Below, one piece after another: positions 15,775 through 24,342 of a DNA stretch of 24,432 nucleotides. Source of the stretch: CAZLYK01 sp964563495 (lineage in GTDB: Bacteria > Acidobacteriota > Blastocatellia > RBC074); contig CAZLYK010000076.1 of the NCBI GenBank assembly GCA_964563495.1, positions 1-24,432 on the forward strand, written 5' to 3'. The notes under the pieces are model-generated. The model was not told the origin of the DNA, ran no database searches, and saw only the letters and a list, made by a program, of their open reading frames with translations. The translations under genes and the position numbers were made by a program. Position 1 is the stretch's first letter; every line of letters begins with the position of its first letter.

Positions 15775-16845
15775 CTATCGATCAACGCCAAAAACAGACG
15801 CCAGCTTGTTTAGCGCTCGGTGACGCCACTTGGCGACCAGATTCGTGTTAGTCCCCATTAAACCCGCAACGGTCTGCGTGTCCATGGGTAATTTATCCCA
15901 GATGGCAATCATCTCTCTCCTCGTCATCGCCAAGGCTTCATATATTTGTGAGACTGTCACAATCTGTTCGCGCAAAATTCTATGTAGCAGGCTCTCTCCT
16001 GCGTAATCCGCGCTAGTCAAGATGAAGGTCTTCCTCTGATTCTCGGGTAATTCGCAGGATGCCTTCCATAGTCTTCTTAGAAATTCCCTAACTTCAAGAT
16101 GCTCAGATGAACTCGTTGGTGAGCTGGCTAGCTGTATCATCGGCGCCATTTCATCATCCAGACTCTCTTCCGGTTGATCCTTAATTCCTTGTATCTTCGC
16201 GACAATCCGAACTAGGCGATCAATATCGATTGGGCCACCACTAAAACCAAATAACTCGGTTATCAGATTGGTGAAAGACAATCCGGCCAATCTCTCGACA
16301 CTTAATTTCCCTATCTCCGCTTCACGGGATCTTTCTTTCAACTCAGTGAGCAGCTCGATCGCCAGCGGGCTCTCTTCCTGCCCAAACCATTTTTTATACC
16401 CGCAATAGGTCTTATTATCCCTCTTCCAACAGGAAAATTCAGGATGGCGCCTCATCAGATCACGCAGCCTGTTCTTTAGACGATTGCGCTCCGGGTATTT
16501 CATTCTAAGAAAATCGTTGCAGACATTATGCGCGATAGCCGCGATAAAACTGATCACTTGATCGGCGTGACGTGGTAGCAGATCTATGCTCTGCCGGTTC
16601 AAACTAACGAAAAATTTGAGGATGACCGTTTGATACAGATCTTCCGCTTCAAGCAGGTTTACGTCCTGGTGTGAGTTGAGATGTAACCTCAGGCGATGTG
16701 CAAGTATTTTTCTGATGATTGCATCGGCTTGCTCAGCAATGATCTCATTAATCTCGTCTCGAACAGCACTCTCATCGGATGGAGGGATTTCCCCAGGCTG
16801 GCTCCCCACTCTCTCCAATTTGAATTCGGCTGTCTTCAAACCCAT
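15775..16845 (-). CDS. RNA polymerase sigma-70-like (ECF-type) factor with long region 2-4 linker
   Basis: 356 residues, longer than a usual ECF factor (about 180-200). Region 2 is at about 38-128: DAIIRKILAHRLR, then LEAEDLYQTVILKFF and ISFIAAIAHNVCNDFLRMKY. Region 4 is at about 256-350: LWKASCELPENQRKTFIL and a helix-turn-helix near 320-347 (DTQTVAGLMGTNTNLVAKWR). Between them lie about 125 residues unlike a standard linker, including a Cys/Trp-rich patch (FSCWKRDNKTYCGYKKWFG). The anti-sigma gene follows directly. GAGGGG abuts the ATG at 16845 too closely; a TTG at codon 3 would have better spacing, so the start is uncertain by two codons. An ISL3 element lies 98 bases upstream and separates it from the TPR-CHAT gene. 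Confidence 0.88.
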   Translation of the reverse strand: MGLKTAEFKLERVGSQPGEIPPSDESAVRDEINEIIAEQADAIIRKILAHRLRLHLNSHQDVNLLEAEDLYQTVILKFFVSLNRQSIDLLPRHADQVISFIAAIAHNVCNDFLRMKYPERNRLKNRLRDLMRRHPEFSCWKRDNKTYCGYKKWFGQEESPLAIELLTELKERSREAEIGKLSVERLAGLSFTNLITELFGFSGGPIDIDRLVRIVAKIQGIKDQPEESLDDEMAPMIQLASSPTSSSEHLEVREFLRRLWKASCELPENQRKTFILTSADYAGESLLHRILREQIVTVSQIYEALAMTRREMIAIWDKLPMDTQTVAGLMGTNTNLVAKWRHRALNKLASVFGVDR

Positions 16846-16935
16846 CCCCTCTTTTTCACAATAAACATAGTGAGTCTAATGCCGTTTTATGACTGAATAT
16901 ACTAGCGGGGCACAGATGCATATCATCACATTCAT

Positions 16936-16943
16936 CGAAATGG
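16936..16943. repeat. Target-site duplication, left copy of the ISL3 element
   Basis: CGAAATGG, repeated exactly at 18330-18337 on the far side of the element. Eight bases is the duplication length usual for the ISL3 family. Confidence 0.85.
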
Positions 16944-18329
16944 GGCTCTTTGGGAATTCGCGTGGGTGCCCCATATCTTGTGGTCTTTTAACGACGATTG
17001 ATCTGTGGCACGCTTTCTCCTTCCAAAACTCAAAATGGAGGATTCGACAAGGTACCCAATATCGAAATACCTTTGGATCTGCCCGAAGTCCGCGTTCTCA
17101 AATACGAAGCCGACCAGCATCAGATCGTCATCACCGTTGAAAGTACCCGCCAGTGGGATCTGCCAGAAATGCGGGCAGGAGACACGCGACTTTGACAGCT
17201 ACAATCGGCAGCTTCGTTTGCACCATACGCCCATTCTGGGCCGCCCCGTGATCATTGAAATTCGGCCGAAAAGATTTCGCTGTCTGACCTGCGACGGAAA
17301 TACCACGACGACACAAAAGCTGGACTGGTATGACGAACGCAGCCCGAATACAAAAGCCTACGATCAGTGGTTGTTGTTACAAACCATTGGCAGCACGATC
17401 TCAGATGTCACCCGGAAAGAAGGGGCGACCAATGAGACCGTTCTTGGAGCAATCGTAAGACTTGTCCAGACATCCGTGAACTGGGGCGAGATCAAAAATC
17501 TGGGAGTTCTGGGCATCGATGAAATCGCTCTCAAGAAAGGACATCGAGACTTTGTTGCCCTCGTCACAAGTCGCCAGGCATACGGCCAATTGAAACTGCT
17601 CGGTGTCTTGCCGGATCGAAAGCAGGAAACCGTCGAAAGCTTTTTGCTCTCGATTCCCGAAAAACTGCGCGCCACGTACAGGAAGTCTGCACCGATATGT
17701 GGGAAGCCTATGCGAATGCGGCTCGAAAGGCGCTGCCGCAAACAAAGATCATTGCCGACCGATTCCACGTCGCGAAATCGTACCGGGATTGCGCCGATAA
17801 ACTGCGAATCGAGGTGCAGCGGGGCCTGAAAAAGAGCCTCGAAAAAGAAGATTACGACGGATTGAAAGGAACGATGTGGTTGTTTCGCCGAAATCCACAA
17901 GATCTCGACAAAGAGGAATAAGAATGCCTTGCATTGTTGTTTGAATGCGCGCCGGAATTGAAACAGGCCTATGATCTGCGAGAGCGGCTGACGTCCATTT
18001 TTGATATGGAGCATACGAAAGAATCCGGCAAAGCTGCAATTAAAGGTTGGATTCAGCGCGTGCGCAACAGTAAATTGAGTTGTTTTGATCCCTTCTTGAA
18101 GACTTTGTGAAACTGGCTCGATGAAATCACGAACTACTTTGTGAGCCGGCAGAGCAGCGGCATTGTGGAGGGCTTCAATAACAAGGTGAAAGTCCTCAAA
18201 CGGCGCTGTTATCGGATCACAAATTCGACGCATTTGTTTCAACGACTTTATCTCGATTTGGAAGGGTACCGCCGGTTTGGCTTGTGAACCACAAGATATA
18301 GGGCGTTCCACGCGAATTCCTAAAGAGCC
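16944..18329 (+). mobile_element. ISL3-family insertion sequence, decayed
   Basis: 1386 bases with terminal inverted repeats of about 40 bases starting GGCTCTTT (left from 16944; right, in complement, from 18329). The repeats share GGAATTCGCGTGG and ATATCTTGTGG and differ at a few positions with one indel. An exact eight-base duplication CGAAATGG flanks it. It contains one transposase reading frame interrupted by two frameshifts and two stops, so the copy cannot move on its own. It split the gap between the TPR-CHAT and sigma genes, which without it would be about 117 bases. Confidence 0.92.
16998..18287 (+). pseudogene. ISL3 transposase remnant
   Basis: The parts, read across frames, give an ISL3 transposase: N-terminal PLDLPEVRVLKYEADQHQIV in one frame; a shift near 17145 to the frame with the zinc-finger ICQKCGQE and, after a CLTC motif, the DDE segment LGVLGIDEIALKKGHRDFVA; a shift back near 17676 to CTDMWEAYANAARKALPQ and ADRFHVAK; a TAA at 17919-17921; a TGA at 18108-18110; then EGFNNKVKVLKRRCYRI up to the natural TGA at 18285-18287. 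Homologous sequence continues in frame through both stops, so these are late mutations. The natural stop lies inside the right inverted repeat. Confidence 0.88.
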
Positions 18330-18337
18330 CGAAATGG
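18330..18337. repeat. Target-site duplication, right copy of the ISL3 element
   Basis: CGAAATGG, identical to 16936-16943. Confidence 0.85.
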
Positions 18338-18356
18338 GAAACGCCACAATCTTGAT

Positions 18357-21300
18357 CTATCGATTTATTCCAATCACCACGAAACCTGACCAATAGTACG
18401 GATGCCGGTACCTACGATCTTTCATCAGTTTGATCGCGGCCATCCTAAGTGCCTCCGCAGTGGCACGTTTCCGGTGGCCAGTATTAAGGCTCAGAAAGTT
18501 ATAAAAATTGATCATCAGGTCGGATGTGCTGGCGGAGTTGACCTTCCATTGGCTGACGACCGTTGTTGTGCATCCAGCGACAAAGAGAGCCCACGACATT
18601 CCGATCACTCCTTCTCCCGCACCAATCCTTCCTCGGGCCGTCTCACAGGCTGACAAGACCACCAGATCAGCTTGCAAATCGAGATCCATGATTTCTCGCG
18701 CTTCTAAAAGCCCATCGTCACGGCTGCCGCCTTCACCCGTTGAAAGAAGCAAATATGAGTAGAGCGGATTCAAATTATCAAGCACGCCATGAGTCGCAAA
18801 GTGAATAGTGGTGTATGCAGGGACCATTTCTTTGATCGATCTTTCACCCGCCTGCGAACCGATGAGAACCCTGCTTCGCTCTGGCCCAAAAATCTTCCCG
18901 AGCATTTTGACCTCAGTTTCAGCATCCGGCAGTGGATCGAAATCGTCACCCCTTTTCAAATCTTGAAGCTGCGTGGGCATTTTCCTCTCAATAATTGGAT
19001 TGCCAAATGCCAATAATGATTGCGAACGGCTTAAAGACCGATTAATAGCTTTTCTACCCAAGGCTTGCAGCACGTTCAATGACGGCGCAAAGTAGATAGA
19101 ATAATCCTCCAGCAAATAGCGATTTGTTCTGGGCCTCAGAGCCTGAAAAGGTAGATCCCATAAGATCCCATCAGGAATAATACATAGTGAGGCTACTCCC
19201 ATGAGTTGCGGCTCTGCAGATCCAAGCAGCAGATCGTAAAGCTCGCGGGATCTCGGGACAAACATCAAATCGCGGTTGGCAATCAGATTGTGGAATTGAT
19301 TGACCATGCAAGTTAATTGGTCTTCACTTACATCAATCTGATGGGCTTTCAAATCTATCTCCCCGCCATGAGGCTTGCGAGTAATGACGAAAAGATAAGT
19401 TCGCTCCCTAGTCACTATGAACTCAAGCAAAGCGGTATTATGTTCTCTCAGAAAGTCCGTCAGATTGTCTGGCGATAGGGGCTGGATCTGACCACGCTGG
19501 ATTTTTAAGTCTCGATGTATAGCGTAGATCGTGTTATGAAATGTGGCATATTTAAGGCGTGTATCCTTGAGCTGGGAATTCAGGTATGCAACCCAGGAAA
19601 AATTGGGAGTCTTTTTTGATCGCTCATACCTGACTTCATTATTAAGATCGACGATCCTCTGCTTAAGCTGCGCATCCTCGTCTATCTCCTCACGTGAGAG
19701 CGTTTTGGTGATCTGAGTCCGGCCGTAACTCAAGATATCCAGCAGGGCACGCCCTTTTGCCCGTTCGGCATTCAAAAGCGCATCCATCGGCCGGTTCTGC
19801 TCAATATATAATTCGATCAGCGAGTGGTAGGCTGAAATGGCCTTTTCAAAAAAGAGCTGTCGCCCCTGCTCCTTCCCAGCGACTTGATCACGAAGCTCTT
19901 CTATTTGATCTATGGCCTGAGTAAGAGTTTTTTGAGCCAGATCGGCTTTCCCTTGACGCAGATAAGCCTGCCCCAAACTCATGGCCGTCAGATAAGATAA
20001 TTTAGACAAGTTGAACTCACGTGCAATTCTATAAGCATTCTCGGAGAGGGCCTCGGCTTCAGCATAGCTTCTATTCGCATAATAGAGTTCGGCTTTGCGC
20101 CACAATACCTCAGCAATCCTGTTCTGATCAGCAATCTCCAAGGCCAGGCTGTGGCTTTTTTCTAAAATCTCAAATGCGGCAGCGTAATCTTTCTTTTCTA
20201 TATGAATTGCGCCTATGCCTTCGCCTGCCGCGATCATTACATCTTTGTTTGAAATCGCTGTGGCCTTTTCAAGGCTTTTTTGAAAATCTACGAGGGCCTG
20301 TTCTAGGTTTCCCTGACGCTGCTCAACCACACCCAGATTCAGCAATACCATTGCTGTATCTGTTTGATTTTTCTGGGAGACGAATATTTCAAGGCTCTCA
20401 TCGAGATACTTCTTTGCTTCTTGATAGGCCTCTTGCTCGAGATATAGATAGCCAATGCTATTGAGGATATTAGCTAACAGGCTTCGATAGGGTATGTTTC
20501 TGGCAAGATCCAAGGCCCGATTTAAATACAGGAGTGCCCGATTATTATCACCCATTGCTCTGTAAATTCGCCCAATGATTGCATAGCTATCAGCAATCTG
20601 AGACGAAAACTTACTTGAGTCTTTATTCAACTCCTCATAAAGCGATAAAGAGTTGGTTGCGTGTTTAAGCGCTAAATCAAATTTCCCTTCCAACCTATAT
20701 AATGCACTCAGAGTAGATAAAGCACCGGCCACCCCATACTGGTCTGGCCATGCCCCCGCAGGGACATTACGGCCTTTCAGCTTTTCTGCTAAGCCGATAC
20801 TCTCTTCTGAAAACAGTCTCGCTTTCTCATAGTCTGTATCATAAAAGTAAACTGCCCCTAGATCACTAAGAATATAAATTAAATCTCGTTGCAACCCCAT
20901 GCTCTGGAATGCTTCTCGACTGGCCAGATATGCTTTTATCGATTCTTTAACCCTACCTTGCCCTGAATAAGCTAGGCCGACATTATATAATGTGATCGCC
21001 GATAACTTTTTGTGACCTAAAAATTCGGCAACTTCCAGAGCGATATTATATATCGTTATAGCCTGATCAAGATTAGCAAAACTATTAGCCAATTGAGCTC
21101 TATTTATTAATGACATCCAAAGATCTTGAGTTACTAGATGCTCATTAGCTATCAGTAGCTCAGAAACTCTTCTGTTATGTTCTCCCTTGATCCCTAAAAG
21201 TTTAGTGATTAGTGTTAACTCATGATCGACCATTAAATCTTCAGTTTCCTGAGAAAAACAGGGGGGCTCAGCCGAAATAACAAACGCCAAAAAAAAGCAG

Positions 21301-21389
21301 ATTATCAGCACATGTGGCCACCCGGAGCGAATCGAGCCTTTACCATTGTATAGCCATGACTGAAATACAACGCATTTATCTTCAACCAT
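18357..21389 (-). CDS. Exported TPR-CHAT protease
   Basis: 1010 residues from the chosen ATG. Seen: a charged leader, a hydrophobic signal or anchor segment at about 26-43 (HVLIICFFLAFVISA), about eight or more TPR units (for example HKKLSAITLYNVGLAYSGQG and MGDNNRALLYLNRALDLAR), a helical linker, and a C-terminal CHAT protease with the candidate catalytic His867 in TTIHFATHG and Cys915 in VVLSACETARG, followed by GMSWALFVAGCTTTVVSQWKV. Layout is that of standard bacterial TPR-CHAT proteins. The ATG at 21389 is preferred over a GTG three codons earlier because an AGGTG stands just upstream of it; that AGGTG bridges the end of the IS4-like element, so the original start region may be altered. 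AT-rich like the sigma and anti-sigma genes. Confidence 0.9.
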   Translation of the reverse strand: MVEDKCVVFQSWLYNGKGSIRSGWPHVLIICFFLAFVISAEPPCFSQETEDLMVDHELTLITKLLGIKGEHNRRVSELLIANEHLVTQDLWMSLINRAQLANSFANLDQAITIYNIALEVAEFLGHKKLSAITLYNVGLAYSGQGRVKESIKAYLASREAFQSMGLQRDLIYILSDLGAVYFYDTDYEKARLFSEESIGLAEKLKGRNVPAGAWPDQYGVAGALSTLSALYRLEGKFDLALKHATNSLSLYEELNKDSSKFSSQIADSYAIIGRIYRAMGDNNRALLYLNRALDLARNIPYRSLLANILNSIGYLYLEQEAYQEAKKYLDESLEIFVSQKNQTDTAMVLLNLGVVEQRQGNLEQALVDFQKSLEKATAISNKDVMIAAGEGIGAIHIEKKDYAAAFEILEKSHSLALEIADQNRIAEVLWRKAELYYANRSYAEAEALSENAYRIAREFNLSKLSYLTAMSLGQAYLRQGKADLAQKTLTQAIDQIEELRDQVAGKEQGRQLFFEKAISAYHSLIELYIEQNRPMDALLNAERAKGRALLDILSYGRTQITKTLSREEIDEDAQLKQRIVDLNNEVRYERSKKTPNFSWVAYLNSQLKDTRLKYATFHNTIYAIHRDLKIQRGQIQPLSPDNLTDFLREHNTALLEFIVTRERTYLFVITRKPHGGEIDLKAHQIDVSEDQLTCMVNQFHNLIANRDLMFVPRSRELYDLLLGSAEPQLMGVASLCIIPDGILWDLPFQALRPRTNRYLLEDYSIYFAPSLNVLQALGRKAINRSLSRSQSLLAFGNPIIERKMPTQLQDLKRGDDFDPLPDAETEVKMLGKIFGPERSRVLIGSQAGERSIKEMVPAYTTIHFATHGVLDNLNPLYSYLLLSTGEGGSRDDGLLEAREIMDLDLQADLVVLSACETARGRIGAGEGVIGMSWALFVAGCTTTVVSQWKVNSASTSDLMINFYNFLSLNTGHRKRATAEALRMAAIKLMKDRRYRHPYYWSGFVVIGINR

Positions 21390-21432
21390 AATAAACACCT
21401 GTAGTTTCCGGTTTTTGATCTTTGAAAAAAGG

Positions 21433-22497
21433 CTAAGTACATAACAAAAGTTTGATAAGTTGTTTCCATTGAACGAGATCGAAATGTGCGAAATTAGTGA
21501 TCGTTCTCCTTAAGAGATCGAATCCTCGACGGAAAATGCGCTTTGACCTACGTCCATGTTTTTTGAGTTTGAGTTGTTTCTGAGCATGTAACCATTCGCC
21601 GATCGTGTGACACCAACGGAATGCCAAAGCCAGCAAGGCAATCAGCTTGCTAAGCCGTTCAGGATGCGACCTATTGGTTTGCTCAAGGCAAAAGCCTCTG
21701 GTCTTCAAAGCCGCGAGAAGAGTTTCGATTTCCCATCTTCGAGCATATTGCTCAACGGCTGTGTGACCGACAGTCGAGGTGACGATGATCAGATACTCGC
21801 CACTGCCGAGATAACAGCCGCTGAAGTACCACTGCTCGCCCGACATTCGGCGAGGCTGCGCAATGACCAGCGGAGTATTGAGGCCCGAATGCACGAACAG
21901 ATGCCAGGCTGGTACGAGTTGGCCTCGTCCATTGGCAATCAAGTAGTTTTCGTGAATGCGCATCCGGAACTCGATCCCTTGGTGACGCAACCACTGCAAC
22001 CAAGTTTTGCTGACAAACTCGCGATCGCCGATCAGACAGGCGATTTGCTCTTTGCCAAATAGCTCGATCAAGATTTCCAGCAATGTTTCTCGCTCATCGG
22101 TGTGCGAGTTGCTGGCTTTGGGCAACACCAACCAGACAAGGGGGTAAGCGATCCCCTGATGGAAGATCCCGAGCATTAAAATGTTGAGATCGACCTTTCC
22201 AAACTTCCAATTGGTGCGATCGAGCAAAAGCATCCACGGCCCTTCGACTCCCAGAAGTTTGACGACGAACTGGGCGATGTCGGCGTAGGGCAATTCAAAG
22301 AACCTCAGGAAGCGTTGTGATTTTTTATAATTCGATTCCTGTTTGGCTCGGCCGGCGAAGGCGCAGGCGATTTCGACCAGGTTGACATTTTTAACCGTGA
22401 CCAGCGCCAGGAGAAACGCCGCTACATACTTGATTCGAGCCTTGTGCCACGGTAGATTCGCGGCGAGCGTTTGCTAAAGCGAGTAGACGTTTTTCAT
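21433..22497 (-). pseudogene. IS4-family DDE transposase with in-frame amber at codon 8
   Basis: Full frame is 354 residues from an ATG at 22497, broken only by TAG at 22474-22476. After it the frame is open to the end: MLLLDRTNWKFG (first Asp), ACLIGDREFVSKTWL (second Asp), and YARRWEIETLLAALKTRGF, which fits the IS4 Y-x2-R-x3-E-x6-K signature with the catalytic Glu. The catalytic residues are therefore all present. A later start (TTG or nearby) would give about 286 residues from 22293 and lose the N-terminal DNA-binding part. So the gene is either dead by one base, read through at low level, or carries a sequencing error. Confidence 0.85.
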
Positions 22498-22607
22498 CGT
22501 GCGATTTCCTTTCTTGATTAGGCACTTGAAAGTCTAATCGCACGATGAATTTAGATCATCTCTTCTCGCCGCTTATTTTTCCATTAAAATTTTGTCCTGT
22601 ACTGAGG

Positions 22608-22661
22608 AAAAAAGGTAGGAATGCGAGGAGCGCAATCGCTCCTTGCATTCCTACCTTTTTT
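22608..22661. terminator. Bidirectional terminator-like hairpin at the IS4-like element's transposase side
   Basis: An A-run, GGTAGGAATGC, two unpaired bases, GGAGCG, loop CAAT, CGCTCC, two unpaired bases, GCATTCCTACC, then a T-run of six. The stem is about 23 pairs including the A/T part, with T-runs on both strands after the stem. It lies between the element's right end and its transposase, a position where IS elements often block read-through from outside. Confidence 0.7.
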
Positions 22662-22687
22662 CAAAGATCAAAAACTGGAAACTACAG

Positions 22688-22839
22688 TAACATGAAATAA
22701 AGACGCCAGAACTACCCTCATATTCCACTCGTCTTAAAAAATAACGCTCAATATAGCGGCTTTCACATTTATGCGTCCTTAATTTATTATTGCCACTATG
22801 CGACCCTATCCAAAAGAGCTCTCTACAGGACAATAAATG
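22688..22839. other. AT-rich spacer between two insertion sequences, no gene seen
   Basis: 152 bases with no supported reading frame. It is the likely original upstream region of the TPR-CHAT gene, now separated from it by the IS4-like element. I could not find a convincing promoter in it. Confidence 0.5.
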
Positions 22840-22981
22840 GGGTGTGTCCCACCAATCTAACGAGAAAATGCGGCAACTCACAGGCAATCAATAGATTAGA
22901 GGGAAACGAGCGAAACGATTAAAAAACCGGTTGAATGAGTTTATGATCCGGTGATCCAAACAACAAAAGGATCTGCCGGAA

Positions 22982-23464
22982 ATGATCATTCAAGTCCCCG
23001 TCACGACCGAAGTTCTGAACCAAAACGAGGATCTTCATCCAAGCGGTAAAGCCGAAGATCAAAAGCTGATCATTGAAATCGATACGCGCAAGCGCAATTA
23101 CCATCACCAGCTCGGGCTCAAACGAAAGACGAAAATCGGTTGGATCAATGAGCGATGTTTTGAAGTCCAGGAACTTTCAGCCTTCGCCTGGCCGATTCGC
23201 TATCGTGTCACGACCGCCGACGGTTACTATCGCAACGAGCAAGGCGAGAAAGTGGATTTCACTCCGGAGATCGCCGGGCTGTCGACCAAGCGCAAGGTCT
23301 CGGAGGTGGTTGTGCGCCTCGCCGTGTATCTCAGTATCATCGCCAGCCAAGGAGCCCGCGCAGCGGCGATGTTGATGAAGGGCTTGTTTCAGGTTGAAGT
23401 CTCGAAATCAGCGATCGATCGTTGGATCGACGAAATCGCCGAGACGCTGCCGAGCGACAGATGA
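22982..23464 (+). CDS. Transposase N-terminal part (orfA) of the unassigned IS
   Basis: 160 residues. It contains an N-terminal region with KRKTKIGWINERCFEVQEL and a helical, probably DNA-binding part (KRKVSEVVVRLAVYLSII, then SKSAIDRWIDEIAETL). No catalytic motif is in this part. Its TGA at 23462-23464 overlaps an ATG at 23461 of the next frame as ATGA. The protein would read on naturally into that frame, so the two are halves of one transposase separated by either a coupled start or a one-base change. Confidence 0.75.
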   Translation: MIIQVPVTTEVLNQNEDLHPSGKAEDQKLIIEIDTRKRNYHHQLGLKRKTKIGWINERCFEVQELSAFAWPIRYRVTTADGYYRNEQGEKVDFTPEIAGLSTKRKVSEVVVRLAVYLSIIASQGARAAAMLMKGLFQVEVSKSAIDRWIDEIAETLPSDR

Positions 23465-24342
23465 TCAAGTTACTACATCAACAAAAACCGATTACGAGCG
23501 GGCACCTGGATGAACTTTTTCCGCGCGGCGGCGGCGCGTGTGTGTTGGTTCTCAAAGACGAATACGGCCGCATTCTGATGACGCAAGAAGTGGAAAAACG
23601 AAACGAGCAGCACGTCAAGCCTTTTCTGGAGCGGATCAAAGCGCTGGGGCTGGACCTGCAGACATTCTATACCGATCATTGGCAGGCATATGCCAATGCG
23701 ATCAAGACGGTCTTCCCGCACGCGCAACTGCAACTCGATTATTTCCACATTCTGCAAAACATCTGGCGGAAAGTCATGGATGAGTTTCGCCGTCAGCGTC
23801 GTCATCTCAAAGAACGTGGAGACGCGGCGCAGACCAAATATTACGCCGAGAAACTCAAGCCGATGGCCGCCGAGCTTTGGAAGAATCGCTATCTCTTCTT
23901 CAAGTCCGACAAGAATCTGGCCGACAAAGCGAAAGAAATCATGCAGCAAGTCTTGCAAACTCAGCCTGAGGTCAGCTTCCTGCGCGGTTTTCTCCAGAAG
24001 GTGTGGGCGATCTTCGACGGACCGACAACCGAACTGGAAGCTCAACTCAAACTGCTGGAGTTAAAACAATATGCCCAGTTTCACGAAAATGACGGCTCCA
24101 CTAAATCAATCAGTTTCCTCGAAGAGAATTTTAAAAACATGACGACCTTCTTAGGCGAGAAGGGCGTCAAGCGAAATTCGCTTTCCGAAACTGGCATGCG
24201 AGTACTGCGCCGACTGGAGCAAAATCATGACGGCTTTCGATCCGAGAAAGGCCGACAGAACGCGATCGGAATCTACCAAGCCGTCACATATTTCGGTTGG
24301 ACGATTCACAATCCACCAAAATTAACCGATTTATCAGCTTAG
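23461..24342 (+). CDS. Transposase catalytic part (orfB) of the unassigned IS
   Basis: 293 residues from the ATG at 23461. Seen: CVLVLKDEYGRILMTQEVEK (candidate first Asp), LQTFYTDHWQAYANAIKTVF (candidate second Asp), QLQLDYFHILQNIWRKVMDE, KELWKN-type helices (AAELWKNRYLFFKSDKN), and the C-terminal SLSETGMRVLRRLEQNHDGF, whose Glu may complete the DDE set. The pattern fits an RNase-H-fold transposase. Start chosen from the ATGA overlap with orfA; a further in-frame ATG at 23422 lies inside orfA and gives residues unrelated to a transposase. Confidence 0.78.
   Translation: MIKLLHQQKPITSGHLDELFPRGGGACVLVLKDEYGRILMTQEVEKRNEQHVKPFLERIKALGLDLQTFYTDHWQAYANAIKTVFPHAQLQLDYFHILQNIWRKVMDEFRRQRRHLKERGDAAQTKYYAEKLKPMAAELWKNRYLFFKSDKNLADKAKEIMQQVLQTQPEVSFLRGFLQKVWAIFDGPTTELEAQLKLLELKQYAQFHENDGSTKSISFLEENFKNMTTFLGEKGVKRNSLSETGMRVLRRLEQNHDGFRSEKGRQNAIGIYQAVTYFGWTIHNPPKLTDLSA

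Larger units (their letters stand above)
21399..22687 (-). mobile_element. IS4-like insertion sequence
   Basis: 1289 bases. The ends are inverted repeats of about 34 bases starting CTGTAGTTTCC and running through TTTTTGATCTTTGAAAAAAGG, with one mismatch (left from 21399; right, in complement, from 22687). It encodes one DDE transposase on the minus strand. I find no clean target duplication. Its left end is nine bases from the TPR-CHAT start codon, so it replaces that gene's leader and promoter region. Confidence 0.85.

Noticed and set aside
17364..18347. 327-codon minus-strand frame inside the ISL3 element
   Set aside because: Antisense to the broken transposase, which has recognisable motifs and inverted repeats around it.
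21385..22700. Target-site duplication for the IS4-like element
   Set aside because: Flanks ACCATAATAAACAC and TAACATGAAATAAAGAC look alike but do not match in register next to the element ends.
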